From NCBI RefSeq assembly GCF_014117325.1, contig NZ_CP059732.1, positions 4,725,001 to 4,789,000 on the forward strand: DNA of 64,000 nt, written 5' to 3'. This DNA is from Spirosoma foliorum (GTDB taxonomy: Bacteria > Bacteroidota > Bacteroidia > Cytophagales > Spirosomataceae). A program made the translations under genes and the position numbers. The notes under the pieces are model-generated. The model worked only from the letters and a program-made list of their open reading frames with translations. It did not search any database and had not been told where the DNA came from. Below, piece by piece: positions 17,318-27,463 of this stretch; positions within the stretch are counted from its first letter, which is position 1, and the number at the start of each line of letters is the position of its first letter.

Positions 17318-19372
17318 ATGGCAAAGCAATCATCTTCCCCCAGCCTGTTCCAACGGGAACTCGTCGGGACAGCCATCCGAGAGTCATTTGTAAAATTGAA
17401 TCCTGCCATCCTGATTAAAAACCCGGTGATGTTTACTGTCGAAATTGGCACCTTGATCATGGTGTTCGTGACGGCTTATATTGCGCTTTCGGGGGATACC
17501 ACGCAGGGGTCATTGACCTACAATATCGTTATCACGCTTATTCTGCTCATCACGGTCCTATTCGCCAATTTTGCTGAAGCCATTGCTGAAGCGAGGGGTA
17601 AGGCACAGGCCGAATCGCTCCGGAAAACCCGGCAAGAGACCCCCGCTAAAGTTATCCGACCAGTAGGGAATATGAAACTCGATGAGGTGCAAACAATCTC
17701 GTCCGCACAACTTAAAAAAGGCGACGTATTCATCTGCGAACCCGGTGATATTATTCCGTCGGATGGCGAAATCATTGAAGGCCTGGCGACTATCGACGAA
17801 TCGGCCATTACCGGGGAATCAGCTCCGGTAATTCGCGAAGCGGGTGGTGATAAATCCTCGGTAACGGGTGGTACGAAAGTACTTTCTGATAAGATTAAGG
17901 TAATGGTAACCACGCAGCCTGGTGAATCATTTCTGGACAAAATGATTGCGCTCGTGGAAGGCGCTACCCGGCAGAAAACACCGAATGAAATTGCCTTGAC
18001 GATTCTGCTGGCTGGTTTTACGCTTATTTTTATCATTGTCTGCGTCGCCTTGAAGCCTTTTGCCGACTACGCCAACACCCCCATCACGATAGCCGCCTTG
18101 ATTTCGCTGTTCGTCTGTCTGATTCCGACGACTATCGGTGGCTTGTTATCGGCCATTGGGATTGCGGGTATGGACCGTGCGCTACGGGCCAATGTCATTG
18201 CCAAGTCAGGACGGGCCGTTGAAACAGCGGGCGATATTGATACGTTGCTGCTCGATAAAACGGGAACCATTACTATTGGTAACCGGAAAGCCACGAATTT
18301 TTATCCTGCCCCAGGTATCAAACAAGTTGATATGATACGCATTTCGGCGCTTAGCTCACTGGCCGATGATACGCCAGAAGGTAAGTCGATTGTCGAACTG
18401 GCAGGCCTTGATGTCACCCGGAATCTGAATACGAACGGCTCTAAACTAATCAAGTTTACGGCCGAAACACGCTCGTCAGGTATTGATTTGCCTACCGGTG
18501 AACGAATTCGAAAAGGGGCAACGGATTCAATCCGTAACATTGTCGAGCGGGCGGGCAATAACTTCCCCCCCGAAACGGATAAAAAAGCCAAGGAGATTGC
18601 TGCCAACGGCGGAACGCCCTTGGTTGTCATCCAAAACGAAGAAGTTAAGGGTGTTGTCGAATTACAGGATATTATCAAACCGGGTATTGCTGAACGCTTC
18701 GAGCGGCTCCGCAAGATGGGCGTAAAAACGGTGATGGTGACAGGCGACAACCCACTGACCGCCAAGTTTATTGCGGAAAAAGCGGGCGTCGATGATTACA
18801 TAGCTGAAGCCAAACCGGAAGATAAAATGCAGTACATCCGCACGGAACAGACTGGCGGTAAACTGGTAGCCATGATGGGAGACGGTACTAACGATGCGCC
18901 CGCCCTGGCCCAGGCTGATGTGGGCGTAGCGATGAACTCAGGAACGCAGGCGGCTAAAGAAGCCGGTAACATGGTGGACCTGGATAATGATCCAACCAAA
19001 CTCATTGAGGTCGTGGAAATTGGTAAACAGTTGCTCATCACACGGGGTACGCTAACGACGTTCTCCATTGCCAATGACGTTGCGAAGTATTTCGCCATTG
19101 TTCCCGCTCTGTTTACGCTGTCAATTCCAGCTTTGCAGGCTCTCAACATTATGCGCTTGCACTCCCCCGAGTCAGCAATTCTGTCGGCGGTGATTTTTAA
19201 CGCCATCATTATTCCGATGCTGATTCCGCTAGCCTTGCGCGGGGTAGAATATAAACCAATTGGCGCTAGTGCCCTGTTACGTCGGAATCTATTGCTCTAC
19301 GGGGTTGGCGGTATTATAGCTCCCTTTATCGGGATCAAATTGATTGACCTGATGGTCGGATTATTTGTCTAA
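17318..19372 (+). CDS. kdpB: K+-pumping P-type ATPase subunit KdpB
   Basis: 684 residues, the energy-coupling subunit. Visible motifs are TGES (165-168, the actuator loop that also holds the inhibitory phospho-serine in E. coli), the phosphorylation site DKTGT (Asp313), the transmembrane [25 protein letters not shown] and the hinge [16 protein letters not shown]. All catalytic positions are present. It is the only kdpB in the window, so it must serve both KdpA copies if both are made. It lies between kdpA (47 bp upstream) and kdpC (52 bp downstream). Confidence 0.98.
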   Translation: MAKQSSSPSLFQRELVGTAIRESFVKLNPAILIKNPVMFTVEIGTLIMVFVTAYIALSGDTTQGSLTYNIVITLILLITVLFANFAEAIAEARGKAQAESLRKTRQETPAKVIRPVGNMKLDEVQTISSAQLKKGDVFICEPGDIIPSDGEIIEGLATIDESAITGESAPVIREAGGDKSSVTGGTKVLSDKIKVMVTTQPGESFLDKMIALVEGATRQKTPNEIALTILLAGFTLIFIIVCVALKPFADYANTPITIAALISLFVCLIPTTIGGLLSAIGIAGMDRALRANVIAKSGRAVETAGDIDTLLLDKTGTITIGNRKATNFYPAPGIKQVDMIRISALSSLADDTPEGKSIVELAGLDVTRNLNTNGSKLIKFTAETRSSGIDLPTGERIRKGATDSIRNIVERAGNNFPPETDKKAKEIAANGGTPLVVIQNEEVKGVVELQDIIKPGIAERFERLRKMGVKTVMVTGDNPLTAKFIAEKAGVDDYIAEAKPEDKMQYIRTEQTGGKLVAMMGDGTNDAPALAQADVGVAMNSGTQAAKEAGNMVDLDNDPTKLIEVVEIGKQLLITRGTLTTFSIANDVAKYFAIVPALFTLSIPALQALNIMRLHSPESAILSAVIFNAIIIPMLIPLALRGVEYKPIGASALLRRNLLLYGVGGIIAPFIGIKLIDLMVGLFV

Positions 19373-19424
19373 AATCAAATTCGAGCCTTACGTATATAGG
19401 ATCTCGTTATAAACAATAAAAATC

Positions 19425-19988
19425 ATGAAAACCCATATTGGACCAGCCATTCGATTGACACTTGTCATGCTGGTATTGTTAGTGGTTATTTATCCCCTTG
19501 TCGTGGCAGGCATTGCCAAATTAGCCCCCGGTGCAGGAAAAGGAGAAACGGTTACTGTAAACGGTAAAGTGGTAGGGTACAAGTTAATTGGCCAGAAATT
19601 CACCGAAGATCGGTATTTTAACAGTCGCCCGTCAGCTGTAGAGTACAATGCAGCCGGATCAGCCGGTTCGAATAAAGGCCCATCGAACCCAGATTACCTG
19701 AAAACAGTACAGGCCCGCATTGATACGTTTCTGGTTCATAATCCAGGTGTTAACAAAGCTGATATTCCCGCCGAGCTGGTAACAGCCTCAGGTTCTGGTT
19801 TAGATCCGGATTTGTCACCTACCGGAGCCAAAATACAGGTGGCTCGTATTGCTAAAGTACGGGGCATCTCGGCAGAGCAACTGAACCAATTAGTTGATCA
19901 GCATACGGAAGGGCCGCTGTTAGGCATTTTTGGCCCCGCCAAAGTGAATGTGTTAGCGCTGAATGTAGCTCTTGATCAGGTTAAATAA
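19425..19988 (+). CDS. kdpC: K+-pumping ATPase subunit KdpC
   Basis: 187 residues. One N-terminal transmembrane helix (about 9-31), then a periplasmic domain with the family blocks FNSRPSAVEYN, AAGSAGSNKGPSNPDY, VTASGSGLDPDLSP and VNVLALN. KdpC acts as a periplasmic lid or accessory subunit of the Kdp pump. It completes a canonical FABC unit; a stem-loop at 19995-20029 separates it from the second kdpA. Confidence 0.97.
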   Translation: MKTHIGPAIRLTLVMLVLLVVIYPLVVAGIAKLAPGAGKGETVTVNGKVVGYKLIGQKFTEDRYFNSRPSAVEYNAAGSAGSNKGPSNPDYLKTVQARIDTFLVHNPGVNKADIPAELVTASGSGLDPDLSPTGAKIQVARIAKVRGISAEQLNQLVDQHTEGPLLGIFGPAKVNVLALNVALDQVK

Positions 19989-19994
19989 TCTATT

Positions 19995-20029
19995 ACCGGT
20001 CAGTCCGGCCTTCAACCGGGCCGACCGGT
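19995..20029 (+). terminator. Intercistronic hairpin between kdpC and second kdpA
   Basis: Outer 7-bp stem ACCGGTC / GACCGGT (19995-20001 with 20023-20029) enclosing further GGCC/CCGG complementarity, followed by TTTATTG. It starts 6 bp after the kdpC stop. It could be a partial terminator or mRNA processing site lowering expression of the genes behind it. Confidence 0.55.
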
Positions 20030-20048
20030 TTATTGATCAGACACCACT

Positions 20049-21770
20049 ATGATACCGCAATATATCGGGCTTGGGTTGTTGTTTGGCCTGGCCGTTGGGT
20101 TAGCCATCGGAGCTGGGTGGTATATGAACCGCGTATTCAACGGCAAGAAGAGCGGATTCGATGTTCTGGCTCCGCTGGAAAGGCTTCTATACCGACTAGG
20201 CGGCATTGACCCGACTCAACCCATGACCTGGCGGCAATACGCCGTAGCTATGCTGACCATCAACGGCTTGTGGTTGGTGTATGGACTTATTGTGTTACTG
20301 GTGCAGGCAGCTATTCCTATCTGGAATCAGGGAAATATTCCATCGATGGAATGGACACTGGCCATCAATACAGCGATCAGTTTCCTAACCAGCACGAACC
20401 TTCAGCACTATTCGGGCGAAAGTGGGGCTACCTACTTCAGCCAAATGGCGGTGCTGACTTTCCTCCAATTCGTTTCGGCGGGAACGAGTCTGGCCGTTGG
20501 GGTGGCCGTGGTGCGGTCATTGCAGGCTAAAACCAGTTCGAGTGTCGGTAATTTCTATCAGGACTTTTTGCTGTCAATTACCCGAATATTTTTGCCCATA
20601 TCCCTGCTCAGTGCGGTACTGCTGTCGTTCACGGGCGTTCCGATGACCTTCGAACCGTATCAGGTCATTAAAACCCTGGAAGGCCATGAGCAAACTGTAA
20701 CAACCGGACCGGTAGCGGCTATGCTGTCGATCAAACATTTAGGCTCAAACGGGGGCGGATTCTACGGGGCGAATACCGCGCATCCATTTGAGAACCCCAA
20801 CTTCGCCAGTTACATCATCAACCTGATCGATGTGTTTCTGCTGCCGATGGCATTTGTTGTTTTCCTGGGCTATTTCCTGAACCGCCGGAAGCTGGCCGTC
20901 ATCTTGTTCACAGTCATGACGGGTTGCTGGCTGGCGCTAACTATCCCGACGATACAACAGGAATTGGGCGGGAACATAGCGATTAGTCAGATGGGAGTTG
21001 ACCAATCGGCTGGGAGTCTGGAAGGGAAAGAGATACGATTTGGTACGCTGGCGTCGGCTTTCTGGTGTGGGGTAAACGTTGTGATCCCAGCTGGTACACT
21101 AACCTCAATGCACGACAGCTATACACCCCTGTCAGGGGTATTTATGCTGCTGGGAATGCAATTGGATGCCTTTTATGGCGGGGTAGGTACAGGCTTTCTT
21201 TATATGTTTCTGTATATCATACTGGCTATCTTTATTGGCAGTCTGATGATTGGCCGAACCCCTGAATTAGTAGGTAAGAAAGTAAGCATACCTGAAATTC
21301 AGATCGCCACATTCGTCATTGTTATCCTGCCCTTTTTGTATTTAGCGGCCACGGCGATAGCGGTGGTCATTCTGGATGCCAATCCCGACATCGGCTGGTT
21401 GAGCAACGGGAACGCCCGCCCGGCCGGTTACCATGGCTTCACGACAATGCTCTATGAGTATGTGTCGTCTGCCGCTGGCAATGGGTCGGGTTTTGAGGGT
21501 CTTGGGGATAATACGCCCTTCTGGAATCTATCTACGGCGGTGGTAATGCTGCTGGGCCGGTTTATTCCCATCATCGGGCCGCTGGCTATTGGTGGTCTTT
21601 TATACCAAAAGCAGTATACCCCACCTACGGCAGGCGTATTGCCCACTGAATCGTGGACATTCGGACTGTTGCTGACAGCTATCATCTTCATTATCGGCGC
21701 GTTAAGTTTCTTTCCGGCCCTTGCGATTGGCCCAATCGCTGAATTTTTAACTCAGGGCGCAAAGCCCTGA
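20049..21770 (+). CDS. kdpA: Second KdpA paralogue
   Basis: 573 residues, collinear with the first KdpA along its full length but clearly diverged. Filter loop 1 is TSTNLQ (114-119, closer to the usual TNTNxQ than copy 1), loop 2 is GSNGGG (232-237; Ser for Thr), loop 3 is GTLTSMHD (349-356; usual VNSMHD, the Asn is replaced) and loop 4 is NGSGFEGLG (478-486). There is no second kdpB or kdpC, so it probably swaps with copy 1 in the complex; which ion or affinity range it serves is unknown. All transmembrane segments are intact, so it is not a decaying duplicate. It is followed by a porin gene after 80 bp. Confidence 0.93.
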   Translation: MIPQYIGLGLLFGLAVGLAIGAGWYMNRVFNGKKSGFDVLAPLERLLYRLGGIDPTQPMTWRQYAVAMLTINGLWLVYGLIVLLVQAAIPIWNQGNIPSMEWTLAINTAISFLTSTNLQHYSGESGATYFSQMAVLTFLQFVSAGTSLAVGVAVVRSLQAKTSSSVGNFYQDFLLSITRIFLPISLLSAVLLSFTGVPMTFEPYQVIKTLEGHEQTVTTGPVAAMLSIKHLGSNGGGFYGANTAHPFENPNFASYIINLIDVFLLPMAFVVFLGYFLNRRKLAVILFTVMTGCWLALTIPTIQQELGGNIAISQMGVDQSAGSLEGKEIRFGTLASAFWCGVNVVIPAGTLTSMHDSYTPLSGVFMLLGMQLDAFYGGVGTGFLYMFLYIILAIFIGSLMIGRTPELVGKKVSIPEIQIATFVIVILPFLYLAATAIAVVILDANPDIGWLSNGNARPAGYHGFTTMLYEYVSSAAGNGSGFEGLGDNTPFWNLSTAVVMLLGRFIPIIGPLAIGGLLYQKQYTPPTAGVLPTESWTFGLLLTAIIFIIGALSFFPALAIGPIAEFLTQGAKP

Positions 21771-21850
21771 TTTCTCAAAAAATTATGCCTGAATGTACTA
21801 AGAAGATCACTAGGCATGATCAATAACGTGAGTACAACAAAACAATAATT

Positions 21851-22999
21851 ATGAAAACTATTTTTACAACATTAGCCCTGGTTGCTGGTATATTGACCAC
21901 TTCGCTGGCCCAGACAACAGATACAACTAGGGTCCCCGCGCCAAGGCAGGCTGCGACAGTGGCAACCCCCAATTCTGGATTAACCGTGTCGGGTTATATT
22001 GAAGCCTATTACAGTTACGATTTTACAGCGCCTAAAACGGCTCAGGAACGTCCCGTCTTCCTCTATAATCACAAACGAAACCGGGAGGTAAATGTCAATC
22101 TGGCCTTTATAAAGGGAGCTTATGTGGGTGAGCGTGTTCGGGCAAACCTAGCCCTTCAGGTCGGTACGTATGCCCAATACAACTACGCAGCTGAGCAAGA
22201 TCTAATAAAAAACATTTATGAAGCTAATGCAGGCGTCAAACTCAGTAGTAAGAAAGACCTCTGGCTGGACGCCGGGATTTTCTCCTCGCACATTGGTTTT
22301 GAAAGTGCGATCTCGAAAGACTGCTGGACGCTGACCCGGAGTATTCTGGCCGAAAACTCACCCTATTATCTGTCTGGTGCCAAATTGACCTATACTACGT
22401 CGAATGGTAAATTGACGCTGCTAGGCTCGGTGCTAAACGGTTGGCAGCGCGTCACCAAATTACCGGGTTACAGTGGTCCATCGATAAGTACCCAGGTCCA
22501 GTTCCGCCCTTCCTCCAAGCTGACGCTGAACTGGAGTACGTTTCTGGGATCGGATCGTCCGGATTCGCTCAAGCAGGGACGGTTCTTTAATAACTTCTAT
22601 GCCATTATCAATCCAACGGGCAAGTTCGGGGTAATCCTGGGCTTTGATATTGGCTCTGACCGCAAACCAATTATCAGTGGTGATCGCCGGGTAGGCAGCG
22701 GTTCGTATGTGTGGTATTCGCCGGTTGTTATTGCCCGGCTCGCAACGAGTGCTAAAAGTTATCTGGCTGGCCGTATTGAGTATTACGACGATAAGAATGG
22801 TGTCATCGTTGCGACCAGCACCCCGAACGGATTCCAGACCTGGGGGTATTCGCTCAATTATGACTACGCTATTTTGCCCAATGCTCTCTTCCGAATCGAA
22901 GGCAAAGTGTATAATAGTAAGGATGCCATATTTGAAACGACGAGTGGATTTGGACGCAGCAATACGTCACTGACCACCAGTTTGGCCATTTCTTTCTAA
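21851..22999 (+). CDS. Outer-membrane porin in the kdp operon
   Basis: 382 residues. Signal peptide MKTIFTTLALVAGILTTSLAQ; the mature protein begins with a Thr/Pro-rich linker, then a predicted beta-barrel with alternating aromatic strands (GYIEAYYSYDF, NVNLAFIKGAY, GWQRVTKLPGYSGPSI, LNYDYAILPNALFRIEGKVY) and a C-terminal Phe (LTTSLAISF). It matches the BBP2/OprB-like porin family (DUF1597-type) common in Bacteroidota. Its position between the second kdpA and the regulatory genes suggests it provides outer-membrane passage for potassium under limitation; that is inference from context. Confidence 0.85.
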   Translation: MKTIFTTLALVAGILTTSLAQTTDTTRVPAPRQAATVATPNSGLTVSGYIEAYYSYDFTAPKTAQERPVFLYNHKRNREVNVNLAFIKGAYVGERVRANLALQVGTYAQYNYAAEQDLIKNIYEANAGVKLSSKKDLWLDAGIFSSHIGFESAISKDCWTLTRSILAENSPYYLSGAKLTYTTSNGKLTLLGSVLNGWQRVTKLPGYSGPSISTQVQFRPSSKLTLNWSTFLGSDRPDSLKQGRFFNNFYAIINPTGKFGVILGFDIGSDRKPIISGDRRVGSGSYVWYSPVVIARLATSAKSYLAGRIEYYDDKNGVIVATSTPNGFQTWGYSLNYDYAILPNALFRIEGKVYNSKDAIFETTSGFGRSNTSLTTSLAISF

Positions 23000-23032
23000 C
23001 CTATACCCGGTTTGTCCTAAACCCTGACCCTT

Positions 23033-23695
23033 TTGACCGTGCGGATCAAGCGAATATATCAAATCCTGAGCGCAACGCTGATCGTGTTGCCAATCCTGGT
23101 TCTTTTAGGGAACTGGGAGCGGCTACCCGATCAGTTACCGATTCATTTTGACCAGTTTGGGCAAGCCGATCAATTCGGTACCCGTTATCAGTGGCTAACG
23201 GGCATTTCCTGGTCAATTCTAGTATTGAGTACTATACGAATTGTTTTTCTAAACTTAATTAGTCGTCAGCCAGGTATAGGGCGTTCGCAACTCGTCAAGT
23301 TATACCTATCTACAGCGGTACTCATGATGGGCGCTTCGATCCTATTGATCGGGCAGGGTATCTGGCAAAAGCCTCTGTATCAGGAATGGTTACCGATTCT
23401 TTTCTTTTTATTCGGCAGCAGCTTTATCTATTACGGGGTGCCTGCCGAACTGCCCACTGAACCGTTTAAACCAAAGCAGGCCAATCAACTTCTCGTCCAA
23501 CAGTTAGCGATTCGCCAGCGAGTACATAGCTTAACTCGCCTGGTGACCATACGAGTCAACCTACTGGCCGGGTTGGTCATGTTCTTTGTTCGGTGGCAGG
23601 ATCGCTGGTCGGTAGGCATTCTGGCTAATTTGCTGGTCTATGTATTTATTGCCGGGTATTCATTTTATCAGCGTCGACAACTTAATGAAGTATAG
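23033..23695 (+). CDS. DUF1648-type membrane protein
   Basis: 220 residues with about five or six hydrophobic segments. The N-terminal block LPDQLPIHFDQFGQADQFGT is the DUF1648 signature found in SdpI-like immunity/signalling membrane proteins and other small integral proteins. No ATG is available: the frame starts at TTG 23033 or GTG 23039. It sits 33 bp after the porin and 29 bp before kdpD, so it is inside the operon. A diverged second copy occurs at 26718. Its role in potassium homeostasis is unknown. Confidence 0.75.
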   Translation: MTVRIKRIYQILSATLIVLPILVLLGNWERLPDQLPIHFDQFGQADQFGTRYQWLTGISWSILVLSTIRIVFLNLISRQPGIGRSQLVKLYLSTAVLMMGASILLIGQGIWQKPLYQEWLPILFFLFGSSFIYYGVPAELPTEPFKPKQANQLLVQQLAIRQRVHSLTRLVTIRVNLLAGLVMFFVRWQDRWSVGILANLLVYVFIAGYSFYQRRQLNEV

Positions 23696-23724
23696 CAACT
23701 ATACAGTTTTAATGATACGTCCCC

Positions 23725-24852
23725 ATGACTGACGAAAGAGATCAATCGGCAGACCAATTTCTTCGACTTATTCAGGAGTCCCGCCGGGGAAAGTTTAAGA
23801 TTTACATTGGTATGAGTGCTGGGGTGGGTAAATCTTACCGCATGCTACAGGAAGCCCACGCGCTCCTAAGGAGCGGCATCGACGTTAAAATTGGGTTTAT
23901 TGAAACCCATAACCGGGCCGAGACCCATGCGTTAATTGATGGTTTGCCCATCATTCCGCGTCGGAAGCTATTTTACAAAGGACGTGAACTGGAAGAAATG
24001 GACGTACAGTCTATTATTAACCAGCACCCAGAACTGGCTATTGTGGATGAGTTAGCCCATACTAACATTCCGGGGTCAAAAAACGAAAAACGCTGGCAGG
24101 ACGTACTGGAAATTCTGGACGCCGGTATCAATGTCATTTCGGCAGTCAATATTCAGCATATTGAAAGTCTCTACGACGAAGTGCATGAGATTACCAACAT
24201 CGACGTAACGGAACGCGTTCCGGACCGGGTGCTGCATATGGCCGACGAAGTGGTGAACATTGACTTAACCGCCGATGAGCTGATTACTCGACTAAAAGAA
24301 GGTAAAATCTATGATCAGGCCAAAGTTGCTACAGCACTGACCAACTTTTTTCAGGCTGATAAAATTTTACAACTGCGCGAATTAGCCCTTCGGGAAGTCG
24401 CTACGGCGGTCGAACGTAAGATTGAGACGAGTCTACCCATTAATTTAAAGGCTAAGCCAGAGCGGTTTATGGCCAGTATTAGCTCGAACCCGGAAATTGC
24501 CCGCCGAGTTATTCGCAAGACAGCCCGGCTGGCGGCTTATTACAACTCCCGCTGGTATGTGCTCTACGTACAAACACCCGCCGAAGATCCCGACCGCATT
24601 CGGCTGGATCTGCAACGCCACCTAATTAACAATTTCAAACTGGCGACCGAGTTAGGTGCCGAAGTCATTCAAGCGAAAGGTGCTAATGTCGTCAATTGCA
24701 TCATGGAGGAAGTGCAGAAACGAAACATCACGACAGTCTGCATAGGGAAACCTCATTTTAACCTGATTCAGATCATTCTGCGCACGTTTGCCTTTAACCA
24801 GTTGCTCACCAGACTTTCTGAGTCAGATACGGACCTGATTATTCTTTCCTGA
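23725..24852 (+). CDS. kdpD: KdpD sensor half (KdpD + USP domains only)
   Basis: 375 residues. The N-terminal KdpD domain (about 20-230) has Walker A GMSAGVGKS (29-37) and the Walker-B-like AIVDELAHTNIPGS; a universal-stress-protein-type domain follows to the end. The four membrane helices, GAF and kinase core of full KdpD (~890 aa) are absent, and the frame ends cleanly, so this is a split sensor and not an accident. The kinase at 24855 starts 2 bp later and should provide the missing catalytic part. In E. coli KdpD the N-terminal domains tune kinase/phosphatase balance in response to K+ and c-di-AMP in some species. Confidence 0.92.
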   Translation: MTDERDQSADQFLRLIQESRRGKFKIYIGMSAGVGKSYRMLQEAHALLRSGIDVKIGFIETHNRAETHALIDGLPIIPRRKLFYKGRELEEMDVQSIINQHPELAIVDELAHTNIPGSKNEKRWQDVLEILDAGINVISAVNIQHIESLYDEVHEITNIDVTERVPDRVLHMADEVVNIDLTADELITRLKEGKIYDQAKVATALTNFFQADKILQLRELALREVATAVERKIETSLPINLKAKPERFMASISSNPEIARRVIRKTARLAAYYNSRWYVLYVQTPAEDPDRIRLDLQRHLINNFKLATELGAEVIQAKGANVVNCIMEEVQKRNITTVCIGKPHFNLIQIILRTFAFNQLLTRLSESDTDLIILS

Positions 24853-24854
24853 TT

Positions 24855-26636
24855 ATGACACTCAAAACCAAAGTATCGCTCTCGTTCGTCTTTCTGTCTG
24901 GCATCATTCTCGTGCTTGGGGGACTAGGTGCTTTTTATTTAAATCAACTGGCCGAGGATTCGAAAGCGATCCTGAAAGACAATTATATCTCGCTGGAATT
25001 TGTCAGCAACATGCAGAAAGCGCTGACTACGCTCGACGATCCCGATGCGCTCACTGACTTTGAGACAAACCTGAAAAAACAGGAGTCTAATGTTACTGAA
25101 GTCGGTGAAGGCGAGCCCACCCAGGCTGTTCGCCGGGAATTTACCCGACTTCGGGCGGGCGCTACTGATACGCCAACGATTAACCGCATCCGGCAGCATC
25201 TTTTTGCCATTGATGATGTGAATCGACAGGCCATTATTAGTAAAAGTAAAATAGCTGAACAAACCGCCAAGGATGCCCTGCTCTGGCTGGGCTCGATTGG
25301 TACGTTCTGTTTTCTGATTGTTTTCTCGTTTGTCATCAATATTCCCAGCTACATCGCCGGACCCATTCGGGAATTAACCCGAGGCATCAAGCAGATCACC
25401 AGTCGAAACTTTGAAGAACGGCTACACATTCGATCCAGCGATGAATTTGGCGAACTGGCCCGCTCGTTCAATTCCATGGCCCAGAAGCTATATGAATTTG
25501 AACATTCGAACGTGGCTAAGCTCCTTTTTGAGAAAAAACGAATCGATACACTGGTAGAGATCATGAGTGAAGGCATTATTGGCCTGGATGAGCGCCGTCG
25601 GATTTTGTTTATTAACCCAGTTGCTGAGCGCTTACTGGGCGTGGAACGGCAAAAGCTTATCGGCCAGTACGCGCCCGATGTAGCGACCTCCAATGATTTA
25701 TTTCGGTCTCTTATCCAGGATATTATGGTAGAACCTGATTTAGCATCCACGCCGTTGGTTGCTCAGTCTCCACTAGCAGAGACTGGTTCAGGACTTTTAA
25801 AAATTTACGACCCTGGCCAAAATGGGAAAGGAAAAGAGTGTTACTACAACAAAGAAATCCATGCCGTTAAAGTGACGCCAACGGGTGAAAATCAGGCGGT
25901 TAACGCTGGCTATGTGATTGTCCTGCTGAATATTACGTCTTATAAAGAATTAGATCTGGCCAAGACCAATTTCATTGCTACCGTTTCTCACGAGCTAAAA
26001 ACGCCAATTTCAGCCATCAAAATGAGTCTAAAACTCCTGACGGATAAACGCCTGGGAAGTTTGAATAGTGAGCAGCAGGAAATGGTCACGCATGTCGAGG
26101 AAAACACGGATCGATTATTACGCTTAACGGGTGAATTGATGAACATGGCCCAGGTCGAATCAGGTCAAATACAGCTCCAAATCCAGGCGGCTGATCCAGC
26201 CGAATTGGTACAGGTGGCCACCAATGCGCTAAAGACCCAAGCTGAGCAGAAACAGATTCAGTTTAAACTAACTATACCCACCAGTTTACCTGCTGTGAAA
26301 GCTGATTCGGATAAGGCTTCCTGGGTGCTGATTAATTTTCTCTCCAATGCTGTTCGGCATAGCCCGGATCAGTCTTCGATTGACATAACCGTCAAACAAG
26401 TAGAGGAACAGGTGGAATTCACGGTGCGTGACTATGGCCCCGGTTTGCGTGAAGAACACCGGGAGCGGGTATTTGACCGCTATTTTAAAGCGCCTGGCCT
26501 CAATGGACCCTTTAGTGGAACGGGGCTGGGACTGGCCATTTCCCGGGAGTTTATTCAGTCGATGGGAGGAAAAATCGGATTACATCCCGACGTAACACCC
26601 GGAGCCGAGTTTTATTTTCGACTGGCAAAAGCATAA
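24855..26636 (+). CDS. HAMP/PAS sensor histidine kinase of the kdp locus
   Basis: 593 residues. TM1 (about 8-28), a ~115-residue helical periplasmic loop, TM2 (143-163), HAMP (PIRELTRGI...IRSSDEFGELARSFN), a PAS domain (about 228-360), HisKA with His379 (ATVSHELKTPISAIK), and a HATPase with N-box NFLSNAVRHS, DYGPGL and GTGLGLAIS. It begins 2 bp after the KdpD sensor half, so translation is coupled and the two probably act together. The expected target is the sigma-54 regulator at 13498, since no OmpR-type KdpE is present in the window. Confidence 0.93.
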   Translation: MTLKTKVSLSFVFLSGIILVLGGLGAFYLNQLAEDSKAILKDNYISLEFVSNMQKALTTLDDPDALTDFETNLKKQESNVTEVGEGEPTQAVRREFTRLRAGATDTPTINRIRQHLFAIDDVNRQAIISKSKIAEQTAKDALLWLGSIGTFCFLIVFSFVINIPSYIAGPIRELTRGIKQITSRNFEERLHIRSSDEFGELARSFNSMAQKLYEFEHSNVAKLLFEKKRIDTLVEIMSEGIIGLDERRRILFINPVAERLLGVERQKLIGQYAPDVATSNDLFRSLIQDIMVEPDLASTPLVAQSPLAETGSGLLKIYDPGQNGKGKECYYNKEIHAVKVTPTGENQAVNAGYVIVLLNITSYKELDLAKTNFIATVSHELKTPISAIKMSLKLLTDKRLGSLNSEQQEMVTHVEENTDRLLRLTGELMNMAQVESGQIQLQIQAADPAELVQVATNALKTQAEQKQIQFKLTIPTSLPAVKADSDKASWVLINFLSNAVRHSPDQSSIDITVKQVEEQVEFTVRDYGPGLREEHRERVFDRYFKAPGLNGPFSGTGLGLAISREFIQSMGGKIGLHPDVTPGAEFYFRLAKA

Positions 26637-26717
26637 ACCTACGTTCAAATCTGCCTGGTCAGCCATAGCTTAGGTAGCGTATACTATCCGAAAGTCTAGC
26701 GAATTCTGAACAGGTTC

Positions 26718-27357
26718 ATGAAAAATAGCTATCAATGGTTGGGTAATTTAATTACTTATATACCCATGCTGTATGTAGTCCTGATTTGGGACCGAATGCC
26801 AGCTCGATTACCGGTTCATTTTACGGAAACAGGCCAGGCGGATCAATTCTCTACACGAGATAGCTGGTTATGTACCCTGCTGATCATGTTTGTTTTATTG
26901 ATCATCTTTCGTTCATCCGTTCTAAGTCTACTTCTAAAGCGGACTGATTTACCCGAGCCTCGTCGAATTATTCTCCAGCTTTTAACGGCCAGCTTTGTCG
27001 CCAGCGTTCTGCTGATCTATATTCTGCAAACGACATTGAGCGCCCCCATTTACACAGATTATTTACCCATTCTACTCTCTTTTTTTTGGGGCGGGTATCT
27101 TGTATTTCTCGGATCGCAAGCCAACGATTCCAGTGAAAAAGGAAATGACAGTAGTGCCAAAAGATAAGCGTTCTCAGATTTTACAGTACCTTCAGACGGT
27201 ATCATTCCTGGTTACCATCCGGGTCAATATACTGGCTGGACTAATCATGTTATTTGCCCAGCTTGCTGATCGATGGATGATCGGAATTTTGGCAAATTTA
27301 CTGGCGTTTGCGTGTTTAACGCTTCTAGCTTGCACACAATTAAACGATGTTGTCTGA
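26718..27357 (+). pseudogene. Second DUF1648-type membrane protein, frame-broken
   Basis: Homologue of the protein at 23033. The first frame (26718-27167) has the signature LPVHFTETGQADQFSTR and four hydrophobic segments. The conserved last part (FLVTIRVNILAGLIMLFAQL, DRWMIGILANLLAF) is in the +1 frame (27100-27357) and aligns with LVTIRVNLLAGLVMFFVRWQ of copy 1. The frames overlap at 27100-27167 and a shift near 27115-27120 would give about 213 residues, similar to 220 in copy 1. It could also be two translationally coupled half-proteins. It sits between the kinase and the CorA gene. Confidence 0.7.
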
Positions 27358-27463
27358 TGAGCACATCATTGGAGCACTGACATGGCTTCGTTTACGCATG
27401 AATCAATCTCTTCGCTTAATTTAAGTAAGTAATGGATTCTTGATTTAACGATACAGTATACAA

